From assembly GCA_900538385.1 (NCBI GenBank), contig UWSO01000004.1, positions 1 through 64,000 of the forward strand: 64,000 bases of DNA, given 5' to 3'. Each line of letters opens with the position of its first letter. Position 1 is the first letter of the stretch. The translations under genes and the position numbers were made by a program. The notes below the pieces were generated by a model. That model ran no database searches, had not been told where the DNA came from, and saw only the letters and a program-made list of their open reading frames with translations. Positions 17,360-26,227 of this stretch are shown piece after piece. Source of the stretch: an uncultured Porphyromonas sp. (GTDB taxonomy: Bacteria; Bacteroidota; Bacteroidia; Bacteroidales; Porphyromonadaceae).

Positions 17360-18958
17360 ATGCAAACAAGTAGATTACTACACCAGCGGATTATCTGCTC
17401 AGTGCTCTGCGGGTTCCTCCTCGCGACCTTTGCGCTCAGGCTCTCTGGTCAGACTGCCTATAAGGGTGTCAAGACGCCCCCACAGGATATGATCGTCGAT
17501 GGTTCGATAGAGACCAAGGCGTATGTCAGAGGAGTCTCCCCCAGTGGTCGCTATATATGGGCTGCTTACTACTACAATCAGGCAGCCTATGTATATGACA
17601 CTGAGCTGAAGAAGTGCATCTGGCAAAAGAGTGATGCGGGCAGTGAGATCGACCTCAAGTATGTCTCCGACGAGGGGGACATCGTATACCAAAAGGATCG
17701 AACGACGACGCTCTACATTTCTCACTCGGGGCAGGAGATCGCCATTACCTCTCCTGATAGCAACTATCCTGTGATAGAGATCACTGGTGTCTCACAGCGA
17801 GCTGATCGCCTGGTGGGCAATATGAAGCCCCAAGATCCGCTCCAGAGAGATGTGCGTCCCTTTGTCGCCAATCGTACGGCGCAGGGAGACTTTGCTATCA
17901 CGCCGCTACCCATACCTGCCGAAGATGCGCTCGGAGGAAAGCCCGAAGGCACCTCTGTACTAGCTCTTTCGCCCGATGGGATGACTCTGATAGGGCGACA
18001 GGTCAACTCAGATAGCTATTACCCACGACTGATACAGTGGACTATTCCAGAGGGAGAGCTGGTAGCGACGGGCTACACCTTTCCTGGCGAATCTCTATTC
18101 TTCAATCTAGACAAGAAGAAGCCTGGGGCTCAGCCTAAGAGTGAGGACTACAGTGATGAGCAAGAGTGGGAGAGAGCTTACGATGCTTGGGAAAAGGCTG
18201 TGCTGACCTACTGTAAGAAGCCTATGCTTGACCCGACGAGGTGCTACTACTCGCCCTCGACGCAGCGTATCCTCTTTGCTACTCGGCAACTGGTACTAGA
18301 CCAAGAGAGTGGTGCCATAGATCAGGTCTTGATGCCTGGCTACTGGGATCTACGAGAGCAGAGTGGTGAGGTGCTGACTAAGTATGAGGGCTACACTGCG
18401 ACGGAAGCTCTTGACGATGGCTCGCTCCTCTGTATCGAGGAGGAGAAGTCCTTCTACCACTGCTATCGCATAGATCCCAAGCGTGACACAAAGGAAAACT
18501 TCGCCCTCTGGATCAAGCAACACACGGGTATCCCTATGGAGGACTTTTACTCCTCTGATGATCATGGAGAGTTGATACTCGGATGGCCCTCCATCAGCCA
18601 AGATGGGAAGACGCTAGCACTCTTTGGTCCCGACCTCAGCAACCCCTATCTCTTCCGTGGTACCTATATACAGTTTACCGATCCGCTAGGATCGCATACA
18701 GCTGTTCAAGCACCACTCCCCGCACAGCCACACCAGCTACGGGTGAGCAGCGAGGGACTCCTAGAGATGCCTGAGATGGCTCATCATCAGATCACCGTCT
18801 ACTCAGCTCAAGGTGAGCTCATAGCTGTCGGTGTGATCTCTCCATCAGGGCACTACCAGATCCCGCAGTCATCGCTAGGATCCATCCTGCTGATACATAT
18901 AGTCTCCCCTCTTACGGGTGCATCTTACGGCTATCGGCTATTGCCTAGAGCTAACTGA
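17360..18958 (+). CDS. Exported protein, probable beta-propeller, T9SS-like C-terminus
   Basis: 532 residues. A signal peptide ends near RLSGQTA (about 31). The body alternates short strands and turns such as VSPSGRYIWAAYYYN, LALSPDGMTLIGRQ and ISQDGKTLALFGPD, which read like TolB/WD40-type propeller blades. The last 75 residues (from LRVSSEGLLEMP through ITVYSAQGELIAVG to GYRLLPRAN) have the outline of a T9SS C-terminal domain but lack a clear final KV motif. No enzyme motif is seen. It sits between an Ig-like lipoprotein and an LRR protein, each separated by under 40 bases. Confidence 0.6.
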   Translation: MQTSRLLHQRIICSVLCGFLLATFALRLSGQTAYKGVKTPPQDMIVDGSIETKAYVRGVSPSGRYIWAAYYYNQAAYVYDTELKKCIWQKSDAGSEIDLKYVSDEGDIVYQKDRTTTLYISHSGQEIAITSPDSNYPVIEITGVSQRADRLVGNMKPQDPLQRDVRPFVANRTAQGDFAITPLPIPAEDALGGKPEGTSVLALSPDGMTLIGRQVNSDSYYPRLIQWTIPEGELVATGYTFPGESLFFNLDKKKPGAQPKSEDYSDEQEWERAYDAWEKAVLTYCKKPMLDPTRCYYSPSTQRILFATRQLVLDQESGAIDQVLMPGYWDLREQSGEVLTKYEGYTATEALDDGSLLCIEEEKSFYHCYRIDPKRDTKENFALWIKQHTGIPMEDFYSSDDHGELILGWPSISQDGKTLALFGPDLSNPYLFRGTYIQFTDPLGSHTAVQAPLPAQPHQLRVSSEGLLEMPEMAHHQITVYSAQGELIAVGVISPSGHYQIPQSSLGSILLIHIVSPLTGASYGYRLLPRAN

Positions 18959-18993
18959 CTACACGACTAACGATACATATAACACTATAACCT

Positions 18994-20508
18994 ATGAAAC
19001 GACTGAATACCCTATTTCTAATCCTATCAGCAGCTCTGGTGACGCTTACCGCTGCTCCTGAGCTTCGCGCTCAGACTACGGATGCCCCTACGACTGGCGA
19101 AAGCATCACGATAAAACTCTCAGAGACTAAAGACAAAGTGCTCAGCGTCGGGGCCTTTACTCCAGATCGCAATGCTTGGATCGACATCAATGGCGATGGC
19201 ATCTGCCAAGACAACGAGCGACTAGGACGAGACTCCGAGCGCCCAGAGGACTACACAGACATTTTCTATATGGGGCCTGAGGTACAATACTTCAATCTAG
19301 ATGAAAATACCCAAACGATACATATCTATGGCGAGCTCGAAGCTCTTCGATTAGAAAACTCGGAGACACATACGACTCCTCTCACGATAGACTTGTCTAA
19401 GACGACAAAGATGAAGTTCTTCAAAGCCTATGAATGCGAAGAGCTACAAGATGTGACCTTCCCAGACAAAGAGCACAACTGCTGCGAAGTACTCATCATA
19501 CAGTACTCAGCACTGGAGGAGCTTGACCTGTCGAGCTTTGAGAGCTTGAAGGTGCTTGTAGCTTCTTTCAACAAGCAACTGAGGAGCGTCACGCAAGCGC
19601 ACTGTAAAGATATGGAGGAGCTGGACTTTTCCTTTACAATGATCCCCTCTGTAGACCTGAGTCTCACTCCAGGACTTGAAGACCTCTACCTATGTAAGGC
19701 GCAGCTCTCCGAGATCGACCTCTCTCCCACGCCAGGCCTAGAGAAGCTATCGATCGGAGCTAACTATCTCACCAAGATAGACCTGAGCAAGACGCCAAAT
19801 CTCTACTACCTAAGTATCTCCGAAAACGAACTCGAGGAGATAGACGTGACCCCACTAGAGGGTCTAGAGATCCTAGAGGTCGAGCAGAACAAGCTGACCA
19901 AGCTAGACCTGAGCAAAAATGTCAACCTGGAGGAGCTCACGCTGCACCTCAACAAGATCAACGCTCTAGATCTCTCCATGCTCAAGGAGCTACACCTGCT
20001 CTCGATCTACGAGAATAACATCTCGGAGCAGGAAATGGAGCAAGTCATTGCTAAGATGCCTCAGTGCAAAAAGCCTTCGGAAGATGATGAGTATGAGGAG
20101 CTATGGGGACACCTTTACATAGTAAATACGCTATCACCTCAGGGCAATGTGTGCAACATCCTACAGGTCGCTAAGCTCAAAGAGAAGGGCTGGACACCAT
20201 TCGATGTCAAAGGTGCTGACCCACAGGAATTCATGAACGATGCTGTCGAGTACGCTGGATCGACACCTACAGGACTTTGCAATCCAATACAGCAAGACAA
20301 GGTACAGATCACGTATACTCCGACGGCTATACGAGTAGAAGGACTGGCACCACGCACGGCAGTAACGCTCTTTGACGCTCAAGGACAGCTCCTGACGAGG
20401 GTCAACTCTCTGCGTTCTCCGATGGTGCAGATCTCTCGTGAGGCACTCCCCGCTGGAGCCTATATCCTCTCCATCGCAGGCAAGAGCTATAAGGTAGTGC
20501 TTGACTGA
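18994..20508 (+). CDS. Leucine-rich repeat protein with T9SS C-terminal domain
   Basis: 504 residues. Signal peptide 1-27 (ends LRAQT). Residues 130-340 hold about ten LRRs of the internalin-like kind (LEKLSIGANYLTKIDLSKTPN and similar, 21-residue spacing), strongly acidic. The last 75 residues form a typical type A T9SS sorting domain: IRVEGLAPRTAVTLFDAQGQ, LPAGAYILSIAGKSYKVVL. It should therefore be exported through PorT-dependent T9SS and anchored to the surface. Last gene of the 16082-20508 run. Confidence 0.8.
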   Translation: MKRLNTLFLILSAALVTLTAAPELRAQTTDAPTTGESITIKLSETKDKVLSVGAFTPDRNAWIDINGDGICQDNERLGRDSERPEDYTDIFYMGPEVQYFNLDENTQTIHIYGELEALRLENSETHTTPLTIDLSKTTKMKFFKAYECEELQDVTFPDKEHNCCEVLIIQYSALEELDLSSFESLKVLVASFNKQLRSVTQAHCKDMEELDFSFTMIPSVDLSLTPGLEDLYLCKAQLSEIDLSPTPGLEKLSIGANYLTKIDLSKTPNLYYLSISENELEEIDVTPLEGLEILEVEQNKLTKLDLSKNVNLEELTLHLNKINALDLSMLKELHLLSIYENNISEQEMEQVIAKMPQCKKPSEDDEYEELWGHLYIVNTLSPQGNVCNILQVAKLKEKGWTPFDVKGADPQEFMNDAVEYAGSTPTGLCNPIQQDKVQITYTPTAIRVEGLAPRTAVTLFDAQGQLLTRVNSLRSPMVQISREALPAGAYILSIAGKSYKVVLD

Positions 20509-20546
20509 GACCCTTCCTAAGGTGTATTCGTACGCTAACATAAAGT

Positions 20547-20581
20547 GCCCGAGACGTGCTAAAGTTCTAGCCATCTCGGGC
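20547..20581 (+). terminator. Hairpin after the LRR gene
   Basis: GCCCGAGA (20547-20554) pairs with TCTCGGGC (20574-20581), with an inner GCTA/TAGC stem. There is no T run, so termination activity is uncertain. Confidence 0.45.
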
Positions 20582-20624
20582 GCTGGTATATAAATTATGG
20601 AGCTGGTCACAATGGCTAAATTTG

Positions 20625-20632
20625 TACCTTTG
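20625..20632 (+). promoter_or_regulatory. -7 element for slyD
   Basis: TACCTTTG in the recurrent context AAATTTGTACCTTTG; no clear TTG at -33. The 107 bases that follow to the start codon form an untranslated leader. Confidence 0.45.
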
Positions 20633-20738
20633 TGAAGTCTAGGTGATGGCTCGGCTATCGCTCAGACGAATGAGTCACAGGTTGAGACTGCTGACCTACT
20701 CATCAGGCTCTCCTTATTACGAAACAATTATACCTAAT

Positions 20739-21302
20739 ATGAAGATTACAAAAGATAGCTACGTAACCTGCGAATACGAACTCTACACAGGTGAAGGAAA
20801 GGAAGACATCGTCGAGAAGGCCACTCCTGAGGCTCCCCTAGCGCTGATCGTAGGAGCTGGATTTCTACTAGAAGCTTTCGAGAAGCAACTGATGGGACTA
20901 GAGGCTGGCGACAAGTTTGACTTTACCCTCAAGCCCGAGGAGGCGTATGGAGAGATCTCTGACGCTTACATACTGGAACTGGAGAAGGATCTCTTCAAAA
21001 ACGAAAAGGGCGAATTCCACTCAGATGTCGTTTTCGAGGGCAACGCTGTCCCTATGCTCGATAACCAAGGCAATCAGCTGGTTGGTATCGTCGAGAAGAT
21101 CACGGACGATACGGTGACGATGGACTTTAACCACCCGCTGGCTGGTCAGACGCTACACTTCATCGGATCTGTCCTGGAGGCACGTCCAGCTACCGAGGAG
21201 GATCGTCAGAGACTGACGGCTCAGTTCTCGGGACATGCGGGCGGTTGCTGCGACGGCGACGACCATGAGGGTGGCTGCTCTTGCTGCAGCGGTTGCCACT
21301 AA
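20739..21302 (+). CDS. slyD: SlyD-like FKBP-type peptidyl-prolyl isomerase
   Basis: 187 residues. An in-frame ATG exists at 20643, but the conserved SlyD start (MKITKDSYVTCEYELYTGEG) begins at 20739, and the extra 32 residues look untranslated. The FKBP core (ALIVGAGFLLEAFEKQLMGLEAG, GQTLHFIGSVLEARPA) surrounds an inserted IF chaperone flap (about 70-125). The end is a metal-binding tail rich in Cys and His (GGCCDGDDHEGGCSCCSGC), as in SlyD proteins that carry nickel or zinc. Roles: proline isomerisation, folding help and metal handling. aroC begins 9 bases downstream. Confidence 0.9.
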   Translation: MKITKDSYVTCEYELYTGEGKEDIVEKATPEAPLALIVGAGFLLEAFEKQLMGLEAGDKFDFTLKPEEAYGEISDAYILELEKDLFKNEKGEFHSDVVFEGNAVPMLDNQGNQLVGIVEKITDDTVTMDFNHPLAGQTLHFIGSVLEARPATEEDRQRLTAQFSGHAGGCCDGDDHEGGCSCCSGCH

Positions 21303-21311
21303 GCAATCACG

Positions 21312-22400
21312 ATGAATAGCTTCGGACGGCATCTGCGACTGACCACCTTTGGGGAGTCGCATGGAGCTGCCATGGGGGGAATCCTCGATGGTATGCCTGC
21401 GGGCTTCTTGATAGATCGGGAGGCCGTGCAGCACTTTGTCAACCTACGTCGTCCGGGCTACTCACGATCTACTACAAAACGCCGAGAGCCAGACGAAGTG
21501 GTCTGGCTCTCAGGCTTGACGGACGAGGGACGGACGCTGGGGAGTCCGATAGCCTTCGTAATACAAAACAAGGACGCTCGCTCTCAAGACTACGCCACCG
21601 CTACGAGCTTGGGCGGAAAGCCCTTTAGAGCAAATCATGCCGACCTGACTTACTGGCTTAAGTATGGCCTCGAGCCGCAGCCTGGTGGAGGTCGGTCGAG
21701 TGGTCGTGAGACGGTCGCTCGCGTGGTGGCGGGAGCCATCGCTCAGCAGTGGTTAGAGCAGCTGCGAGGCGTCACGGTGCAGGCTTTCATACAGCAGGTG
21801 GGCACTCTGTCGCTAGCTGGCGACTACACGACCTACCCTATAGAGCATACTTACGATCGCCTCTGCTACTGTCCCGATGCTGCACTAGATGAGGAGATAG
21901 CAGCCTACCTGACTAAGGTACAAGCTGATCGAGACAGCGTGGGCGGTGTCGTGGGCTGTGTGGTGCGTGGTGTGCCTGCGGGCCTTGGAGACCCCGTCTT
22001 CGACCGCATACCAGCACTGCTGAGCTATGCCGTGATGAGCATTCCGGGGAGTCGTGCTTTTGCCTTTGGCGATGGCTTTGACCTAGCGGGGCAGCGGGGC
22101 AGTGCCGTACTTGACGAATTGCTCGCGATGAGCGATGAGAGCAAGGTGACCTTCGGCAGCAATCACAATGGCGGTGCACTCGGCGGGATCACGACGGGAC
22201 AGGATCTGGTGATGAAGGTGGCATTTAAGCCGACCCCGACCATTGCCCGTCCGCAGCATACGCTCACGACCGAAGGGGCGAGCGTGACACACACATTCAC
22301 GGGGCGTCACGACCCGTGCATAGCGCTACGGGCGGTGCCTGTCGTGCAGTCGATGGTGGCTCTTACCCTCGCCGACCTACTGATCACTGTCTGCGATTAG
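21312..22400 (+). CDS. aroC: Chorismate synthase
   Basis: 362 residues, final step of the shikimate pathway: makes chorismate from EPSP with reduced FMN. Signatures: TTFGESHGAAMGGILDG (about 10-26), the RRPGYSRSTTKRREPDEV segment, PGGGRSSGRETVARVVAG and the C-terminal TGRHDPCIALRAVPV. Probably co-transcribed with slyD. Its last 24 bases overlap the end of hemG on the other strand. Confidence 0.96.
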   Translation: MNSFGRHLRLTTFGESHGAAMGGILDGMPAGFLIDREAVQHFVNLRRPGYSRSTTKRREPDEVVWLSGLTDEGRTLGSPIAFVIQNKDARSQDYATATSLGGKPFRANHADLTYWLKYGLEPQPGGGRSSGRETVARVVAGAIAQQWLEQLRGVTVQAFIQQVGTLSLAGDYTTYPIEHTYDRLCYCPDAALDEEIAAYLTKVQADRDSVGGVVGCVVRGVPAGLGDPVFDRIPALLSYAVMSIPGSRAFAFGDGFDLAGQRGSAVLDELLAMSDESKVTFGSNHNGGALGGITTGQDLVMKVAFKPTPTIARPQHTLTTEGASVTHTFTGRHDPCIALRAVPVVQSMVALTLADLLITVCD

Positions 22401-23750
22401 TTGCTGGGCAACCTGTGTGCCTTGCGTGATGCGGTGCGCCATGCCGATACCGTCCCGACAATTGCCCGCAATGATGAGTCCAGGGTAGCGACGCTCTACT
22501 TCCGCAATGGCTGCACAGCGTCTCTCGCTGTCGGCACCGTACTGCGGGATCGCATGGCGATGGCGCGAGATATGCACCATACTGGGCACTATGCGTGGGT
22601 CGATGTCGAGCACTTTGTAGAGATCCTTGAGTGCCAAAGCTTGCAGCTCTTTCTCTTCCATATCGATTAAGTCGGGGCGTCGCGTGCCTCCCATGAAGAT
22701 GCTGTAGAGCACCCCTTCAGCAGTCGGTGTACGGTCGACAAAGCAGTCCGACGGGAAGAGAACCCCGAGGATGTCTACCGGCTCTGACGAAGGCATGAGC
22801 GCACCGAAGCCGCGATAGTTGCTGACCTTACGGTCAAAGCCAACAGCCACCTCCACGATCGGTGCGTAGTAGAGACTTGTAATGGGAGATAAGAGTTCGT
22901 CTGGGAGGGTCTCACCGAGGAAGCTCGCCAAGGCATGGGCACCTACGGTCGAGACCACGCGCTCGGCTGAGGCTTCGTGTAGCTCTCCGTCTTGCTCGTA
23001 GGTGACGAGCCAATCGCCCGCTGTGTCCTGTTTGACCGAAGTGACGGTAGCTTCCGTGCGGATGAGGTCCGTGCCAATTTGATCGGCCATCTCGTGGATC
23101 ATTGTCTCCAGTCCGTGACGTGCTGAGTAGACCTCTTTGGTGGCTAGGCGATCACGATCACTCTTGGGCTCTTTGGCTTTTGCCATAGCTCCACGGATGA
23201 AGCTCCCATACTCCTGCTCTAGATTGTAGAGCTTGGGAAGTGCGTGGCGGGTCTCCAGCTTCATCGGATCGCCAGCGTAGATGCCCCCGACGAAGGGGTC
23301 GACGGCATACTGCAGGAAGCTCTCCCCTAGACGTCGCTTCGCAAGTGCGCCAACAGATTCGTAGGGATCGGTGCCTTTCTTGCGCCACGGCTCACCGAGC
23401 AGACGAAACTTGTCACTCAGCGTGAAGAGTGGTGTCGTGAGTCCGCTCCAAGGGCCTGAAGGGAGCTGGTGTAGCCTTCCTTTCTTATAGATGTATCGGC
23501 AGTTGCCCGCTGGGGTGGCAGCTTCGTAGCCTGAGGGCAAGAGGGCAAAGAGCTCGGCGACTTCGGGGAAAGAGACCGACCCTGTGTTAGGTCCCGTCTC
23601 GAAGGTGTAGCCCTCTTCCTGCAAAGTGCGTATTTGTCCACCAGCGCGCTCCGCCCCCTCGAGAACGAGCACGGGTATTCCCGCTCTCCGTAGGTAGAGT
23701 GCCGTGGTGAGTCCTGTGATCCCTGCGCCAATGACTATCGTTTGTTTCAT
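22377..23750 (-). CDS. hemG: HemY-type protoporphyrinogen/coproporphyrinogen oxidase
   Basis: 457 residues, FAD-dependent oxidase of haem synthesis. The Rossmann motif IVIGAGITGLTTALYLRRAG starts at residue 5, followed by the glutamate of VLEGAERAGGQIRT; GPNTGS, the AVDPFVGGIYAGDP motif and a C-terminal GNCRDGIGMAH complete the family set. Whether it acts on protoporphyrinogen or coproporphyrinogen cannot be told from sequence reading. Third gene of the bioB-bioA-hemG operon (12 bases after bioA). Many Porphyromonas lack early haem steps and use host porphyrin; keeping a late step fits that habit. Confidence 0.88.
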   Translation of the reverse strand: MKQTIVIGAGITGLTTALYLRRAGIPVLVLEGAERAGGQIRTLQEEGYTFETGPNTGSVSFPEVAELFALLPSGYEAATPAGNCRYIYKKGRLHQLPSGPWSGLTTPLFTLSDKFRLLGEPWRKKGTDPYESVGALAKRRLGESFLQYAVDPFVGGIYAGDPMKLETRHALPKLYNLEQEYGSFIRGAMAKAKEPKSDRDRLATKEVYSARHGLETMIHEMADQIGTDLIRTEATVTSVKQDTAGDWLVTYEQDGELHEASAERVVSTVGAHALASFLGETLPDELLSPITSLYYAPIVEVAVGFDRKVSNYRGFGALMPSSEPVDILGVLFPSDCFVDRTPTAEGVLYSIFMGGTRRPDLIDMEEKELQALALKDLYKVLDIDPRIVPSMVHISRHRHAIPQYGADSERRCAAIAEVERRYPGLIIAGNCRDGIGMAHRITQGTQVAQQLIADSDQ

Positions 23751-23762
23751 ACTGCGTGACTT

Positions 23763-25076
23763 TTATCGTGATTGTCTAGTGACCATCTCCTGGACGACCG
23801 TGAGCAAGCCTGCGGTGAGCTGGGAGAGTTCGTCGGGTTGGATGATGTATGGGGGCATAATGTAGCAGAGCCGGCCGAAAGGTCGTACCCAGATGCCTAG
23901 CTCTACAAAGCGTCGCTGCATAAAGGCCATATCGACTGGCTCATCTAGCTCGATCACGCCGATAGTGCCGAGGACGCGCACCTCGGTGACCCCGGCGAAG
24001 GTGCTGGCAGGCGCTAACTCACGCTTCAGTTGCGCCTCGATCTTGGCGACACGCTCTAGCGTTGGTTCACGCTGCAGGAGTTGCAGGCTGGCGAGGGCTA
24101 CGGAGCAAGCCAAAGGGTTGGCCATAAAGGTCGGCCCGTGCATAAAGCAACCCGCCTCGCCACGACAAACGGTCTCAGCGACGCGCTGCGTCGTGACAAT
24201 GGCGGAGAGGGTCATATAACCTCCCGTGAGAGCCTTGCCGAGGGTGACGATGTCGGGCAAGACGCCCGCATGCTCCATCGCAAACATACGGCCCGTACGT
24301 CCGAAGCCGGTGGCTATCTCGTCGAAGATCAGCAGCACGCCGTACTGGTCGCACAGCTTACGCGCCTCCACGAGGCAGTTGGGATGGTAAAAGTACATAC
24401 CGCCAGCTCCCTGCACGATAGGCTCTAAGATGAGTGCTGCGATCTGCTCGCCATGCTGAGCAAGCACTTGACGGAGAGGCTCCATAGCATCGTCACGCCA
24501 TGGCTCGCCCCACTTGACCGAAGGCGGCGCGAGGAAGTGTTGCTGCGGGAGTGCCGTGCCAAAGATACTATGCATCCCCGTGACGGGATCGCAGACACTC
24601 ATAGCGTGCCAGGTGTCGCCGTGGTAGCCTCGACGAATGGTGACGAAGTGATCTCGCTGCGTCTCACCGAGGGACTGCTGGTACTGGATCGCCATCTTGA
24701 GCGCCACCTCGACAGCCACCGAACCGCTGTCGGCGTAGAAGATCCAGTCGAAGCCATCGGGAAGCATCTTCAGGAGTTCCTCCCCGAGCGCTATGGCAGG
24801 CTGATGCGTTAGCCCGCCAAACATGACGTGACTCATCTTCCCTATCTGCGTCTCCACGGCAGCATTGAGCACAGGGTGGTTGTACCCGTGCACAGCGCAC
24901 CACCAGGAGCTCATACCGTCGATCAACTCTGTGCCGTCGGCTAGGTAGATGCGTACCCCCTCAGCGTGCGATACAGGGTAGACTGGTAGCGGATCTTCGG
25001 TGGAGGTGTAGGGATGCCACAGGTGCTTGTGATCCCACTCTAAGGCTTGCTGGACTGTTGGGTCGTATTGCTTCAT
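23763..25076 (-). CDS. bioA: Adenosylmethionine-8-amino-7-oxononanoate aminotransferase
   Basis: 437 residues, class III PLP aminotransferase that makes 7,8-diaminopelargonate in biotin synthesis. Signatures: HLWHPYTS at the start, the DSGSVAVEVALKMA region, FDEIATGFGRTG, and the PLP lysine Lys281 in VTLGKALTGGYM. The bioA-specific SSWW segment (57-59) is present. It begins 3 bases after bioB, so translation is probably coupled. bioD, bioF and the early genes are not in this window. Confidence 0.95.
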   Translation of the reverse strand: MKQYDPTVQQALEWDHKHLWHPYTSTEDPLPVYPVSHAEGVRIYLADGTELIDGMSSWWCAVHGYNHPVLNAAVETQIGKMSHVMFGGLTHQPAIALGEELLKMLPDGFDWIFYADSGSVAVEVALKMAIQYQQSLGETQRDHFVTIRRGYHGDTWHAMSVCDPVTGMHSIFGTALPQQHFLAPPSVKWGEPWRDDAMEPLRQVLAQHGEQIAALILEPIVQGAGGMYFYHPNCLVEARKLCDQYGVLLIFDEIATGFGRTGRMFAMEHAGVLPDIVTLGKALTGGYMTLSAIVTTQRVAETVCRGEAGCFMHGPTFMANPLACSVALASLQLLQREPTLERVAKIEAQLKRELAPASTFAGVTEVRVLGTIGVIELDEPVDMAFMQRRFVELGIWVRPFGRLCYIMPPYIIQPDELSQLTAGLLTVVQEMVTRQSR

Positions 25077-25079
25077 AGT

Positions 25080-26090
25080 TTAAGCGGTTTCTTCGGTACG
25101 CCAATCCTTTTCGTTGGTGTTGCGATAGCCCATCTCGGCGATGAGCTGCATGTCTTCGCGAGCCTGCATGCCGCTGGTCGTCAGCATGTCGCCCGTGATG
25201 GCACTATTGATACCGATGTACATAGCTTGGCGCATCACCTCTGGCGAAAGCCTCAGCCGACCTCCACTAAAGCGCAGGAAAGCCGTCGGATTGATCAGAC
25301 GAAAGAGTGCTACCGTACGCAGGTACTCCTCGTCCGTCAGGCGAGGCTCCTCGGCTAGTGGCGTCCCAGCGATCGGTTGGAGTATATTAATAGGTATGGA
25401 GCGTATGGCGAGCGAACGGAGATAGCAGGCGAACTCGATGCGCTGTGCCATCGTCTCGCCCATGCCGAAGATCCCTCCCGAGCAAACCTGCAGCCCTACC
25501 TCACGAGCCCAACGAATGGTCTGCTCTTTCTCCGCCTGCGTGTGAGTCGTGCAGAGCTTGGGAAAGTGTGACGGAGCGCTCTCCAGATTGCAGTGATAGG
25601 TGGTGACACCTGCCTCGTGAAGGCGTCGTAACTGCTCTTTCGTCAGTAGTCCCATAGAGGAGCAAAGCTTGATGTCGCTCGCCTGATGCATCGCCTCATA
25701 GTGCTGAGCGATACGCTCTATCTCCCGATCACTCTGCCCTCGGCCACTAGCAACGAGTGCAATGCGCCCGATGCCTGCCTGGCGATTGGCCCGTGACTCA
25801 GCCACGCACGGCTCGACATCCAGCAGCGGATAGGCATCTGCCTGCGTATGGTAGTGAGCACTCTGCGCGCACCAGTGACAATCCTCGGAGCAGTGTCCGC
25901 TCTTGACGTTGATGATCGAGCAAGTGTCGAAGGCGTCTCCCATACAGTGCCGCGTCACGCGGTGCGCTGCCTCGTAGAGAGCCTCGCTAGTCGCTTCTTT
26001 GGCGAGTTGGAGTGCTTCTTCTTGTGTTACCTCCACGGGATCGGAAGAGCAGAGAGAGGTGACGATGTCTGATAAAGGTCTCATGAGCAT
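25080..26090 (-). CDS. bioB: Biotin synthase
   Basis: 336 residues, radical-SAM enzyme that inserts sulfur into dethiobiotin. The 4Fe-4S motif C-x3-C-x2-C is Cys67, Cys71, Cys74 (CSEDCHWCAQS). Later conserved parts (YHCNLESAP, CSGGIFGMGE, PINILQPIAGTPL, FSGGRLRLS) are intact. Start could be the ATG at 26090 or a second one at 26084. First gene of the bioB-bioA-hemG run. No biotin-specific operator was recognised upstream. Confidence 0.96.
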   Translation of the reverse strand: MLMRPLSDIVTSLCSSDPVEVTQEEALQLAKEATSEALYEAAHRVTRHCMGDAFDTCSIINVKSGHCSEDCHWCAQSAHYHTQADAYPLLDVEPCVAESRANRQAGIGRIALVASGRGQSDREIERIAQHYEAMHQASDIKLCSSMGLLTKEQLRRLHEAGVTTYHCNLESAPSHFPKLCTTHTQAEKEQTIRWAREVGLQVCSGGIFGMGETMAQRIEFACYLRSLAIRSIPINILQPIAGTPLAEEPRLTDEEYLRTVALFRLINPTAFLRFSGGRLRLSPEVMRQAMYIGINSAITGDMLTTSGMQAREDMQLIAEMGYRNTNEKDWRTEETA

Positions 26091-26112
26091 TCTATTGTAT
26101 ATCTATAATCGA

Positions 26113-26164
26113 ATGGACGCATCGCCCACCCCTTGCTTAGTAAAGGAGTCTGCGATACGTCCAT
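26113..26164. other. Large inverted repeat between bioB start and the POT gene end
   Basis: ATGGACGCATCGC (26113-26125) pairs with GCGATACGTCCAT (26152-26164), one mismatch, 26-base loop. A second short inverted repeat (ATACAGTCT and AGACTGTTAT) lies at 26184-26211. They may end transcription of the peptide transporter gene before the biotin operon, which is read in the same direction. Confidence 0.4.
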
Positions 26165-26227
26165 CGTTATTGGTGGAGAATTGATACAGTCTTTTGTTGG
26201 AGACTGTTATCTCATAGTACAGCCTCT

